NCBI GenBank assembly: GCA_963771595.1
Contig: CAVYUC010000007.1
Span: 186,001 to 250,000, forward strand
DNA length: 64,000 nt
Source: CAVYUC01 sp963771595
GTDB taxonomy: Bacteria > Bacteroidota > Bacteroidia > Bacteroidales > Prolixibacteraceae
Reading direction: 5' to 3'
Positions 16,885 to 25,377 of the stretch are shown one piece after another; within the stretch, counting starts at the first letter, position 1; every line of letters starts with the position of its first letter. The translations under genes and the position numbers were made by a program. The notes beneath the pieces were generated by a model, which was given only the letters and a program-made list of their open reading frames with translations, did no database searches and had not been told where the DNA came from.

Positions 16885-17748
16885 ATGAAAGTAATAATTA
16901 TTAATGATTTGAACAGCAAATGGGATTCAGTAATACCTTACGGACTGCGGCTTGCCCGCGCAATGGAGGCCGAAGCCGAAGTACTTCATATTATTGACAC
17001 CCGCTTACATCAGGGCGAATATACTTCCTATTCCGATTCGCAATCCATCACTCCCGGAACAACCCTTTCGCAGGACGAAATTATTAAACGGGAAACGGGA
17101 AGAGGCCAGCTTCAAATGGACAATGTACTGAGCCGGGAAGCATCGCGCCTGAATTATCCGCTAAAGGTAAATTCTGAAATCAAAGTAAATTCAGTGGAAG
17201 ATGAGTTGCTTGACAGAATCAGCAACAACGCTAAAACTGTGGTAGTAATCAACTCAGAGCCCGATGGTTACATCTTCCAGACAAGCGAAGACATCATCGA
17301 CGCCATAAAAAATACGCGTGCAATAGGAATTCTGGTTCCTCCAAAACATGAATTTAAAGATTATAAATATGTACTGCTTCCCACTGATTTCGATTCGAAA
17401 AAGTACGATTCCTTCACCGATGTAAAATTTATTTTCGAACAGTTTGAGCCGCTGGTTGATGCAACAAGTGTGGCAACCAATAATAATTATGCCGATTTGG
17501 AACTGAAAGGCAAATCGTGGAAAAAAGTGGCTGAAGGAAATTTTGTGCCTTCACCCCTGAAAACCAATGTGCTGAACGGCGACTCTTTTACCGGCACACA
17601 ATTGAGCTACATGAAAAGAAACAACAAGGATTTGGTGATGCTTATTGAACAAACGCAGGCAACCGGAATGTACAAAACTGATGAAATTTTTAAAATTACC
17701 GATGAAGCAAAAATTCCGGTTTTATTGCATTATCATAAAAAAGAGTGA
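16885..17748 (+). CDS. Tandem universal stress protein
   Basis: A 287-residue protein with two Usp-type alpha/beta halves (about 1-150 and 155-287). The first opens MKVIIINDLNSKWDSVIPYGLRLARAMEAEAEVLHI; the second opens KYVLLPTDFDSKKYDSF. I do not see a clear ATP-binding GxxGxxxxG(S/T) motif, so nucleotide binding is uncertain. It is the fourth gene of the pyruvate dehydrogenase operon, 10 bp after lpdA, which suggests the stress protein is made together with the complex. Usp proteins of this type modulate energy metabolism and survival; the precise role is unknown. Confidence 0.85.
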   Translation: MKVIIINDLNSKWDSVIPYGLRLARAMEAEAEVLHIIDTRLHQGEYTSYSDSQSITPGTTLSQDEIIKRETGRGQLQMDNVLSREASRLNYPLKVNSEIKVNSVEDELLDRISNNAKTVVVINSEPDGYIFQTSEDIIDAIKNTRAIGILVPPKHEFKDYKYVLLPTDFDSKKYDSFTDVKFIFEQFEPLVDATSVATNNNYADLELKGKSWKKVAEGNFVPSPLKTNVLNGDSFTGTQLSYMKRNNKDLVMLIEQTQATGMYKTDEIFKITDEAKIPVLLHYHKKE

Positions 17749-17895
17749 AATGTAAAACCATAAAAAAATGCATTGCGTAATAATTCCCCAAAAAAAAGAA
17801 TTAGTCCTCAAATGTTCTTTATGCGGAAATAACACCAATGCTGTAAAACACATGAATAATTGATTTACAGCAGGTTAAACCACAAAATGTATTTC

Positions 17896-17910
17896 TGGCA
17901 CATTTTTGCA
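17896..17910 (+). promoter_or_regulatory. Conserved -24/-12-like box, PRC gene 1
   Basis: TGGCACATTTTTGCA then AT, 35 bp before the ATG at 17945. It is kept almost unchanged (TGGCACATTTTTACA) ahead of the paralogue at 21707, while the sequence around it has diverged more. The GG-to-GC gap is 9 nt, one short of canonical. Confidence 0.45.
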
Positions 17911-17944
17911 ATATTATTATTCTACTGAATTAAAATCAGAAATT

Positions 17945-18694
17945 ATGAAACGTAGTTTAAAGGAATTAAAAGGATATTCATTACAAGCCCTTGACGGCGA
18001 AAAAGGGAAAGTTAAAAATTTCCTTTTTGATGATGAAACCTGGACAGTAAGGTATGTGGAGGCAGATTTGGGAAGCTTTTTTTCGGAAAAAAGAGTGCTG
18101 ATTCCGCGGGAACATCTTGCCGAACCTCAATGGGATAAAAAGCATTTTCCGGTTGAACTTACCGTGAAAAGAATTGAAAACTCACCAAACCTTGATTATG
18201 ACCTTCCTGTTTCGCGGAAGTATGAAAATGAACTGATGGAACATTACGAACTTAAACCCTACTGGCCGGCAAATATCGCTGCTTATTCGGGCCGGGAATC
18301 GATGTTCAATCCTGATAATCCATTCAAAACACCAAAAAATGTGGTGGGCAAAGATCAGCTGGAAACCAGCCTCAGAAGTTTTGACGAGGTGCGTGGTTAT
18401 TACATCCGCGCCACCGACGATAATTTTGGGCACATCGAGGATTTAATTATTGACGACGGCGAATGGCAAATTCACTTTATAATAATTGATACAAAAAACA
18501 TTTTGCCATGGAGCAAAAAAGTAATTCTGCCCATAGAAGTGGTGGAAGAGATAAATTTTCTGGATAAAGAGGCCCTTATTAACCTTCCGAAAGAGGTTAT
18601 CAAAAATGCACCCGAATACAATCCGGCACTTCCAATCAATGCTGAATATGAAAAAGTTCTGTATGATTTTTATGGCCGGGAAATTATAAAATAA
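17945..18694 (+). CDS. PRC-barrel protein, tandem domain, copy 1
   Basis: A 249-residue cytosolic protein with two PRC-barrel-like halves: LKGYSLQALDGEKGKVKNF (residues 7-25) and VRGYYIRATDDNFGHIED (about 148-165), each followed by a DDxxW beta pattern (FDDETWTVRYV, IDDGEWQIHFI). I chose the ATG at 17945 rather than an in-frame ATG at 17906, because the paralogue at 21707 aligns from MKxSLKxLKGYSLQ and the box at 17896 would otherwise overlap the coding region. PRC-barrel proteins of this size are widespread stress-associated proteins of unknown mechanism. The dodecin gene follows 29 bp later, likely in one operon. Confidence 0.85.
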   Translation: MKRSLKELKGYSLQALDGEKGKVKNFLFDDETWTVRYVEADLGSFFSEKRVLIPREHLAEPQWDKKHFPVELTVKRIENSPNLDYDLPVSRKYENELMEHYELKPYWPANIAAYSGRESMFNPDNPFKTPKNVVGKDQLETSLRSFDEVRGYYIRATDDNFGHIEDLIIDDGEWQIHFIIIDTKNILPWSKKVILPIEVVEEINFLDKEALINLPKEVIKNAPEYNPALPINAEYEKVLYDFYGREIIK

Positions 18695-18723
18695 AATAGT
18701 TAATCATTAAAAAATGAGTCGTT

Positions 18724-18927
18724 ATGAGAAAAATTGTAAAAGTAATTGAAGTTATTGCAACATCAGAAAAAGGATTTACTGAAGCAACACAAAATGCATT
18801 GGAAGAAGCTTCAAAATCGGTAAAAAACATTAAGTCTATTTACGTTAAGGAAATGAATGCAAACGTGGAAAACAACAAAATTGTTTCCTACGCAGTAAAT
18901 GCAAAAGTTTCGTTTACACTCGATTAA
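18724..18927 (+). CDS. Dodecin family protein
   Basis: A 67-residue dodecin: MRKIVKVIEVIATSEKGF, the helix EATQNALEEASKSVKNI and the closing strand YAVNAKVSFTLD. Dodecins form hollow 12-mers that store or buffer flavins. The tryptophan that stacks on the flavin in archaeal dodecin is not visible, so flavin binding is uncertain. It lies directly after a PRC-barrel gene and is followed by a strong terminator. Confidence 0.85.
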   Translation: MRKIVKVIEVIATSEKGFTEATQNALEEASKSVKNIKSIYVKEMNANVENNKIVSYAVNAKVSFTLD

Positions 18928-18943
18928 GAGTGAAACGAATAAA

Positions 18944-18978
18944 AAATACTGTTCGGAAAATGAACAGTATTTTTTTTT
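18944..18978 (+). terminator. Intrinsic terminator after dodecin
   Basis: Stem AAATACTGTTC / GAACAGTATTT with a 7-nt loop and a run of Ts to 18978. Confidence 0.9.
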
Positions 18979-19010
18979 GATTTCAATACACACAAAAAAA
19001 ACAAAAAATC

Positions 19011-19997
19011 ATGATTAAAGTAGCAATTAACGGACTTGGGAGAATTGGAAGAGCGGTACTGAAAATTGTACTGGATAATCCTGATGTACAAGTTGCAGGA
19101 ATAAACGATCTTATTCCTGTTGAAAATTTAGCCTATTTACTGAAGTACGATTCAGTTTACGGCAAATTTGAGAAAGAGATTGATTTCGACGAAAACAACC
19201 TGATAATTTCTGAAAGTAAATACAGGGTTTACAAGGAAAAAGACCCGGCAAACCTGCCGTGGAAAGATTTGGATATCGATGTGGTTTTCGAATGTACCGG
19301 AATATTTACAACCACCGAAGGTTTAAAAAAACATATTGAAGCGGGTGCCAAACACGCCATACTTTCAGCCCCGGCAAAAAGTGAGGATATCATTACCGTC
19401 GTTCATGGAGTGAACAGTCCGGACGGAGATACAAAATATTTCTCGTGTGCATCGTGCACCACCAACTGTATTACCCCGGTAGTTGAAATCATGGAACGGA
19501 AACTGGGCGTAAAAAAAGCGATGCTGACCACCATTCATGCCTACACATCGAGCCAGGGAATTGTGGACAGCCCGTCGAAAAAAATGCGCCGCGGAAGAGC
19601 AGGTGCGGTAAATTTGGTACCAACATCAACTGGTGCAGCACAGGCCACCACCAAAGTGTTAACCCAGCTGAAAGGAAAATTCGACGGCGTGGCTGTGAGA
19701 GTGCCCGTACCGGTGGGTTCAATTGCTGATATTGTATTTCTTACCGAAAAATCCACTTCTGTGGATGAACTGAAAAAAATGTTCAAAGAAGAAGCAAACT
19801 CGGAAAAATACAAAGGAATTCTCGAAGTCAGCGAAGAAGAGCTGGTTTCGTCAGACATCATTAAAAATCCCGCAGCTTCAATAGTTGATCTCACCATGCT
19901 GCAGGTTGTGGATGGCGATATGGTAAAAATTATGGCCTGGTACGACAACGAATGGGGCTATGCCAACCAAATGGTTCGCGAAGCCTTGCAATACTAA
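19011..19997 (+). CDS. gap: Glyceraldehyde-3-phosphate dehydrogenase, type I
   Basis: A 328-residue NAD-dependent GAPDH converting glyceraldehyde-3-phosphate to 1,3-bisphosphoglycerate. Rossmann motif INGLGRIGRAVLK near the N-terminus, active-site cysteine in SCASCTTNCITP (near 150) and catalytic histidine in TIHAYTSSQ. The C-terminus AWYDNEWGYANQMV is typical. Its ATG is only 32 bp after the T-run of the dodecin terminator, which leaves little room for a promoter, so expression may depend on read-through from the PRC-dodecin operon. Confidence 0.97.
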   Translation: MIKVAINGLGRIGRAVLKIVLDNPDVQVAGINDLIPVENLAYLLKYDSVYGKFEKEIDFDENNLIISESKYRVYKEKDPANLPWKDLDIDVVFECTGIFTTTEGLKKHIEAGAKHAILSAPAKSEDIITVVHGVNSPDGDTKYFSCASCTTNCITPVVEIMERKLGVKKAMLTTIHAYTSSQGIVDSPSKKMRRGRAGAVNLVPTSTGAAQATTKVLTQLKGKFDGVAVRVPVPVGSIADIVFLTEKSTSVDELKKMFKEEANSEKYKGILEVSEEELVSSDIIKNPAASIVDLTMLQVVDGDMVKIMAWYDNEWGYANQMVREALQY

Positions 19998-20575
19998 CCT
20001 TTATCCGGATCCGGATGCGGTTTGATCCGCTGGACGTTTATAAAATTAGGTTTATCCTTCAATAAAAAGGAATAAGAAAATAAAAAATAAGAAACAAAAA
20101 ATAAGGAATAAGAAATTATAGTTCTATGCGTCAAGCGGTTTGATTCGCTCGACGCTTAAACGTTCTGCCAACCGTCAAACATTTTTCGACAGTTCCGTTA
20201 TGTTGGTAAAACCAACGGCAAAGGATAGGGTCACATTAAAAAGTTGTGGAGAAATAAAATTGATTACCAGATGAGAAAATTGAAACTTCCGCATCTTTAC
20301 AATATCCTGCCGGAGGCCTTCATCTTTGCCTTGAAGCAAAGACGAAGCAGAAAGTTCAAGGCTGTTTTTAACCTGCACCTTCCGAAGGAACCGTCCGTAG
20401 GATCAAAGCGTGGCCTCGGGCGGTGAGCCGGAAAACAAATGATGTAGGCGTTAGAAAATTACTGCTGTTTGAGGAGGCACGACAGCTTGTCCCGGTCCAT
20501 ATCGGGAAGTTCAGTAATTTTAGCCGGAATCGTGTAGTTTTTCCGTGCGAAGCGGACGCAGCCTTGACCTTTTTG

Positions 20576-20605
20576 TTTACTTTTTGGGTCAAGCCAAAAA
20601 GTAAA
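20576..20605. repeat. Perfect inverted repeat, 12-bp arms
   Basis: Arms TTTACTTTTTGG and CCAAAAAGTAAA separated by GTCAAG. Confidence 0.85.
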
Positions 20606-20721
20606 ATCCGCCTGATAAGGCAAAACAACATACAGAATTTCAACATCAAAAACAGTTTTCGCTCCACAAGAATATCAACTGATCCAAAGGATAGTCCTAT
20701 GTGTCCCCCCGGCGTCCGCAG

Positions 20722-20749
20722 GTAGAGACGCGATGCATCGCGTCTCTAC
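20722..20749. repeat. Perfect 28-bp palindrome
   Basis: GTAGAGACGCGATG followed at once by its exact reverse complement. There is no loop, so as RNA it would fold with a small forced loop; as DNA it can form a cruciform or bind a dimeric protein. No T-run follows, so a terminator role is unlikely. Confidence 0.9.
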
Positions 20750-20877
20750 TTTTAAAAAATGCACAAAATGAATTACAGAATGATAAGACAAAAACAGTTG
20801 GAACAAGTTGGGTTTATATACTTTTGATTGTAAATAAAACGAAACGAACGTACCTCAAAACAAACAAAAAAGATGTT

Positions 20878-21153
20878 ATGATTGAATATGCAAAAGCTGT
20901 ATTGCCAAAAGTAAGTGAATGGAAAAAGCTGTTCAGGAAAGAATTGCTAAAAATTATCAGCTGGACTTCTTCTGATGAACTGGACGATCTGCTTTCCTGG
21001 TGCTATATCAGGTTTTATGATTTACATCCCGCTATTTTGGATGAAATACTTGAAATGTATTTTATAAAAAGAGAACAAAAAATAACTATCCGCTCATTAA
21101 AACCTGCTTTAAACGACAGGAAAAGTATTTATAAGGAAATGGCAGTAGCCTGA
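20878..21153 (+). CDS. Small conserved hypothetical protein
   Basis: A 91-residue protein, starting MIEYAKAVLPKVSEWKKLF. The frame is open further upstream to 20701, but the extra residues lie in the repeat stretch, so the ATG at 20878 is preferred. It is helical, with aromatic and charged residues (WTSSDELDDLLSWCYIRFYDLH, near 25-46) and no signal peptide. I recall similar short proteins beginning MIEYAKxVLPKV in Marinilabiliales (not checked). Function unknown. Confidence 0.6.
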   Translation: MIEYAKAVLPKVSEWKKLFRKELLKIISWTSSDELDDLLSWCYIRFYDLHPAILDEILEMYFIKREQKITIRSLKPALNDRKSIYKEMAVA

Positions 21154-21191
21154 TTTGTAGAAATGTAAATAAAAACCACTAAAAAACGAAA

Positions 21192-21377
21192 ATGATAACC
21201 ACTGTAAAAAAACGCAGAAACCACGAAAAAACGCACATTATTTCCGGAAGTAACCTTTATGAAACTGCAGATGAAATGTTACATTTTGGTAATATCCATA
21301 ATCCGCTCTCTTTTATAGTTGCATGGCAGGTTCCTGAAAATAAAAAAGCAATTTATCCACACGCCCTGAAGGCTTAA
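21192..21377 (+). CDS. Small hypothetical protein
   Basis: A 61-residue protein (MITTVKKRRNHEKTH, then FGNIHNPLSFIVAW) 38 bp after the previous small gene and just ahead of a strong terminator at 21406-21436. This position supports a real short gene, but I do not recognise a family and there are no clear motifs. Confidence 0.45.
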   Translation: MITTVKKRRNHEKTHIISGSNLYETADEMLHFGNIHNPLSFIVAWQVPENKKAIYPHALKA

Positions 21378-21405
21378 AGGATGATTGTGCTATGTCAATT
21401 TTCCC

Positions 21406-21436
21406 AAACAGGAGCAAATTGCTCCTGTTTTTTTTT
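21406..21436 (+). terminator. Intrinsic terminator
   Basis: Stem AAACAGGAGC / GCTCCTGTTT with a 5-nt loop and a T-run. Confidence 0.9.
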
Positions 21437-21654
21437 GACAACCACCCAAACTCTCCTGTTGTAATTGCAGGATATACATTAAAACCAAAAAAACAGTTGC
21501 GTATCCGACGTTGAAAGTGCTGAAAAATGTACTGTGTAACAATTCCCCAAATTAAGAATAAATCCACAAATGTTCTTTACCCGGAAATGAAAACTGAATC
21601 CATATACAATATTAAATGCTGTTTTCCAGTAGATTAATTCACAAAATACAATTC

Positions 21655-21669
21655 TGGCACATTTTTACA
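21655..21669 (+). promoter_or_regulatory. Conserved -24/-12-like box, PRC gene 2
   Basis: TGGCACATTTTTACA then AT, 38 bp before the ATG at 21707. It differs by one base from the box of the first PRC gene. Homology between the two leaders extends back to about 21531 (compare 17773). Confidence 0.45.
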
Positions 21670-21706
21670 ATATTACTTTTATAACAGAATTAAAAATCAA
21701 AGTGTT

Positions 21707-22453
21707 ATGAAATATAGTTTAAAAGATTTAAAAGGATATTCGTTACAAGCCACCGATGGAGAAAAAGGTAAAATTAAAAATTTCCTTTTCGATGATGAAA
21801 CATGGACAATCAGGTATGTTGAAGCAGAACTGGGAAGCTTTCTCAAAGAAAAAAGAGTTTTAATTCCAAAAGAACAATTGGGGCAACCGCAGGAAAACAA
21901 ACACTTTACGGTGAAGTTAACTATTAAAAGCATTGAAAACGCCCCGGATTTGGGATACGACCTTCCCGTATCGAGAAAACATGAGCAGGAACTTTTTGAT
22001 TATTATGGTCTGGTACCTTACTGGCCGGCAAACATTGGAATGTTCCCCGGAAGAGAATCAATGTATTATCCGGGCCAAATAATTGCACCTCCCAAAAAAG
22101 TGGGTAAAGTGGAAGAAAATGATACACATCTGCGCAGTTTTCACGAAGTAAAAGGATATTTCATTAAAGCTGCCGATGATAGTTTCGGACATGTTGAAGA
22201 CCTGATAATCGATGACAGCGACTGGCAAATTCTTTATGCAATTATTGATACCAAAAATTTAGTTCCCTGGAGCAAACAAGTGATGTTACCCATTGAACTA
22301 ATTGATGAAATCAGTTTTTTCGACAAAGAAGCAAAAATAAACCTCACCAAAGAAGCCATTAAAGATGCCCCGGAATACAACCCTGAGGATTCCATTAGTG
22401 CAGAGTACGAAAAAGTATTGAAAGATTTTTACGGACGGAAAATGATTGTCTGA
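21707..22453 (+). CDS. PRC-barrel protein, tandem domain, copy 2
   Basis: A 248-residue paralogue of the protein at 17945, aligned over its whole length with only small changes (LKGYSLQATDGEKGKIKNF, VKGYFIKAADDSFGHVED, IDDSDWQILYA). The leader is duplicated too, so the event copied promoter plus gene and left out dodecin. It is monocistronic and lies 210 bp upstream of the Cu/Zn SOD gene. Probably a cytosolic stress protein; mechanism unknown. Confidence 0.85.
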   Translation: MKYSLKDLKGYSLQATDGEKGKIKNFLFDDETWTIRYVEAELGSFLKEKRVLIPKEQLGQPQENKHFTVKLTIKSIENAPDLGYDLPVSRKHEQELFDYYGLVPYWPANIGMFPGRESMYYPGQIIAPPKKVGKVEENDTHLRSFHEVKGYFIKAADDSFGHVEDLIIDDSDWQILYAIIDTKNLVPWSKQVMLPIELIDEISFFDKEAKINLTKEAIKDAPEYNPEDSISAEYEKVLKDFYGRKMIV

Positions 22454-22665
22454 AAATAGATTATTAGTTATTGCTTAATGCTTTAAAAGTTTTAGCGGTG
22501 AAAATCTTTGGAGGACAATTTTCCGGAGATAAATCCAATTCCGGATAATTTACTTTTTGTAAAAAAACCAGCTCTTTTAAATCATGCTGAGTTAAACATT
22601 ATCAGCTTGAAAATGTTGAAAAAGCAGAGATATAAAACATAAATAACACTTTAAAAATTAATATT

Positions 22666-23265
22666 ATGAAACAAAAAAGACTAATGCTTATCTGGTTATT
22701 TGCAGCCGGAATTTTTTTAACCGTTCAGGCCTGCAATAATGCGCCCAGAGAAAATCAGGAAAACGAAAATGAGCAGGAAAACTCCATGGATATGGAAAAT
22801 AGCGCTTCCATGCCAGAGATTAATAAAGCGGTTTGTGTTCTGCATCCTACCGAAGGAAATAATGTTTCGGGAACGGTTACATTTACTTCCAGCGGTTCGG
22901 GAGTAAAAGTAGTTGCCGATTTACAAGGACTTGCACCAGGAAAACATGGTTTTCATATTCATCAGTATGGAGATTGCTCCGCACCCGACGGAACATCTGC
23001 AGGCGGTCATTTTAATCCCGAAGGAGTTAATCATGGCGGACCGGATGCCGATGTGAGACATGTTGGTGATTTGGGAAATGTTGAAGCCGATGCCGATGGA
23101 AATGCACATCTTGAACTGGAAGATCAAATGCTCAGTTTTAGCGGCCCGCATTCAATTATTGGCCGTGGAATTATTGTACATGCCGGTGAAGATGATCTGA
23201 CTTCGCAACCAACCGGAGATGCCGGTGCAAGAGTAGCCTGCGGTGTAATCGGCATAGCAGACTAA
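22666..23265 (+). CDS. sodC: Cu/Zn superoxide dismutase, lipoprotein
   Basis: A 199-residue Cu/Zn SOD converting superoxide to peroxide and oxygen outside the cytoplasm. The lipobox VQA-C is in residues 20-23; then comes an acidic, Asn/Glu-rich spacer (about 24-50) and the catalytic domain (about 52-199). Copper and zinc ligands are in GFHIHQYGDC, GGHFNPEGVNHGG and the final histidine in GIIVHAGEDD. The disulfide and the active-site arginine are in GDAGARVACGVIG. A terminator follows at once, so it is a single gene. Confidence 0.95.
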   Translation: MKQKRLMLIWLFAAGIFLTVQACNNAPRENQENENEQENSMDMENSASMPEINKAVCVLHPTEGNNVSGTVTFTSSGSGVKVVADLQGLAPGKHGFHIHQYGDCSAPDGTSAGGHFNPEGVNHGGPDADVRHVGDLGNVEADADGNAHLELEDQMLSFSGPHSIIGRGIIVHAGEDDLTSQPTGDAGARVACGVIGIAD

Positions 23266-23892
23266 TGTCATAAAACAGCATACGAAATTTTTATACCAAA
23301 AAAACGCCGGTTTGTTTACATTCCGGCGTTATTCTTTTTGTTACATGCCGATATTCCAGCATCTACATCTCAAATTTGTGGAATTATTTCACATCAAACC
23401 TGAAATTCCCCCAGAAAGAACCTTCGTAACACCCTGTTTGCCTGCAATTTATTTAACATTATTTTGCACAAGGACATCACCTTTCCAACAGTACGATTTA
23501 CCTGACATTTTTTCAGTTCCATTTTATTAATCAGATTTTACCGGAAGAAAGCTATTGCTGCTTTGCCTGTAAAATAAGGATTACTTTGACCTTTATTTTT
23601 CAGAAAAACAGAACGCGTTCCAAAAAACAGGCTTTACTAAGGACTAAAATAAATAACAAACCGGATGGTGTTTAGTAAAATTCTTGTTTACAAACCGTTA
23701 AAAAAATTAAATTAACAGAAAAGATAAATTCAAATGCCTGTTCCGGCACAGAATTATACCAATATGCGGTCAGAATAAATAAGACTGCCGGAATGATGAA
23801 AAGAACGGCACTTCAGAAATCTGGGATTTCAAATCTTATATTTCCGGTTTGCCAAAAAAATAGATAATGTTTAATCTTAAAAATTTAAAGTC
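23266..23892. other. Intergenic region with a terminator
   Basis: A 627-bp gap. It holds the sodC terminator at 23301-23339; the rest is A/T-rich with no convincing ORF or repeat. A leader for the secreted TonB-domain gene probably lies near its 3' end. Confidence 0.55.
23301..23339 (+). terminator. Intrinsic terminator after sodC
   Basis: Stem AACGCCGG / CCGGCGTT followed by a T-rich tail. Confidence 0.85.
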
Positions 23893-24606
23893 ATGAAAAA
23901 GTTAGTATCAAAAAGAGCAGTAATTAACCTGCCAACCCTGTTTTTAATAACTTTTTCCCTGCTGATGGTCACTCCGGCCATGGCACAGAAAAATAAAGTA
24001 AAGAGGAACCGCGATATGGAACAACTTCAGCGGGAGAACATGAGCTACCTGAAGGAAATTGACCAAATCATACAGAATTATCCGGAGTTTGAGTACTCTT
24101 ACACCATTGATAACGGCAAGTTAAAAGATGTTACCGTTACCGGAGTGGATAATGAAATGGACAGAAAACATCTTGAAGTTGTTCTTTTCGATTTTAAAAA
24201 CAACAAAATACACATGAAAAACCAGGCCAACAGTATGGGCATTTTTTATTCTGTGGATACAGAACCGGTTTACAAAGGTGGAGAAGATGCCCTGGAACAA
24301 CAAATTGAGAACAACCTGGATTACCCGCAGGATGCAAAAGACTGGGGGGTTGAAGGCACCGTTTATGTGCAATTTGTAATTGATGAAGATGGTAAAATAC
24401 CTTTCGCAACTACGACCGATGTTTTAAACTCCCATAATAAAGAATACACAAAGGAGCTTGAACAGCAGGCTGTAGATGCAGTTGAAGCAACTTCAGGAAA
24501 TTGGGAGCCAGGAACAGTGGATGGCGTAAAAGTGGCCACTCTTGCTGTTGTCCCTATAAAATTTAAGGAAGAACTAAATCCCGGATTAGCTGCATGGATT
24601 GAATAA
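23893..24606 (+). CDS. Secreted TonB C-terminal-domain protein, copy 1
   Basis: A 237-residue exported protein. A cleavable signal peptide (about 1-32, ending PAMA-Q) replaces the membrane anchor of true TonB, and there is no Pro-rich spacer. Residues about 130-228 form a TonB C-terminal-type domain (PQDAKDWGVEGTVYVQFVID, DGKIPFATT, SGNWEPGTVDG). A helical segment (DMEQLQRENMSYLKEID) and a beta segment with DGK repeats come first. It cannot transduce proton-motive force by itself; it may be an envelope protein that binds a TonB-box or peptidoglycan. A close paralogue lies at 26326. Confidence 0.8.
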   Translation: MKKLVSKRAVINLPTLFLITFSLLMVTPAMAQKNKVKRNRDMEQLQRENMSYLKEIDQIIQNYPEFEYSYTIDNGKLKDVTVTGVDNEMDRKHLEVVLFDFKNNKIHMKNQANSMGIFYSVDTEPVYKGGEDALEQQIENNLDYPQDAKDWGVEGTVYVQFVIDEDGKIPFATTTDVLNSHNKEYTKELEQQAVDAVEATSGNWEPGTVDGVKVATLAVVPIKFKEELNPGLAAWIE

Positions 24607-24626
24607 ACCCTTCTTTATTTGTAAAC

Positions 24627-24664
24627 AAAAAATCAGGTTGAACTGAGTTTCAATCTGATTTTTT
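24627..24664. terminator. Bidirectional intrinsic terminator
   Basis: Stem AAAAATCAGGTTGAA / TTCAATCTGATTTTT between convergent genes. Confidence 0.85.
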
Positions 24665-24669
24665 ATGCC

Positions 24670-25377
24670 TTACATACGGCGTACATCGAGAAATGAGCCG
24701 CTGTCGTAATTTCTGACTTTTTCAATGGCCCGGGCATTAATTTTGGCTGCCTCTGCCGGTCCCGGCATCTGATCCGTTCCCTTGGCTTTTTTAAGCTTCT
24801 TCACAGCCGGATAATCTTCATTTTCGGGCAATTCGTAAATATAATCCTGCATTTTAGTGTCTATCAATCCGGGAGCGAGCGCACAAAAATGCGTGTTGGT
24901 ATATTCCTTTGCATAAAGATTTATCAGCATATTTAAAGCTGCTTTCGATAATGAATAGGCATTCCACCCGCGCGAACCGCTAACAGCTGCACCCGATGAA
25001 ATGGCAATTACCTGTTTAACTTCATTCACCTGCCGGATTAGTGAGTCAATCAATATTTTGTTTGCCCAAACATTTACATCCATCACCTGCCGGATTTCAT
25101 CGATGCTTGTATCTTTCAAATCTTTGATTTCATTTAAAATTCCTGCATTTAAAATCACCAAATCAAGCACTTTCACTTCTTTCAGAAAAGATAAAAGGTT
25201 GGTCTCCACTTCGCGAAAGGAAGTAACATCCTGCGACAAAAATTTAAAATCACCACTGTTTTTCAGGTCCTCGTTCATTCTCCGGCTTAATCCGTAAACC
25301 GTATGCCCATTTTCGAGGTAATACCTGGCCAATCCAAATCCAAGCCCCGAGCTTGTTCCTGTTATCAATACATTCAT
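24670..25377 (-). CDS. Short-chain dehydrogenase/reductase
   Basis: A 235-residue classical SDR. Cofactor motif TGTSSGLGFGLARYY near the N-terminus, NAG(I) in LVILNAGIL, catalytic Ser in AISSGAA and the Tyr/Lys pair in YSLSKAAL. No substrate can be inferred. It is a monocistronic reverse-strand gene that shares a terminator with the secreted TonB-domain gene. Confidence 0.9.
   Translation of the reverse strand: MNVLITGTSSGLGFGLARYYLENGHTVYGLSRRMNEDLKNSGDFKFLSQDVTSFREVETNLLSFLKEVKVLDLVILNAGILNEIKDLKDTSIDEIRQVMDVNVWANKILIDSLIRQVNEVKQVIAISSGAAVSGSRGWNAYSLSKAALNMLINLYAKEYTNTHFCALAPGLIDTKMQDYIYELPENEDYPAVKKLKKAKGTDQMPGPAEAAKINARAIEKVRNYDSGSFLDVRRM

Larger units (their letters stand above)
19998..20877. 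repeat. Accessory stretch with interspersed-repeat features
   Basis: An 880-bp stretch without a convincing gene. It contains a short imperfect hairpin at 20126-20155 (GCGTCAAGCG / CGCTCGACGC), a perfect 12-bp inverted repeat TTTACTTTTTGG / CCAAAAAGTAAA at 20576-20605 with a 6-nt loop, and a perfect 28-bp palindrome at 20722-20749. The short frames on both strands here have unusual composition (many Arg, Ser, Pro) and do not resemble protein families. The text resembles intergenic repeats I recall from other Bacteroidota genomes, but I cannot confirm this. Confidence 0.5.

Noticed and set aside
17906..17944. Upstream start of the first PRC gene
   Set aside because: The paralogue aligns only from MKRSLKELKG, and the upstream part overlaps the box.
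20368..20667. Reverse-strand ORF in the repeat stretch
   Set aside because: It spans a hairpin, has no recognisable domain and lacks typical codon use.
23312..23530. Forward ORF after sodC
   Set aside because: It begins inside the terminator hairpin and is rich in Phe and Pro without motifs.
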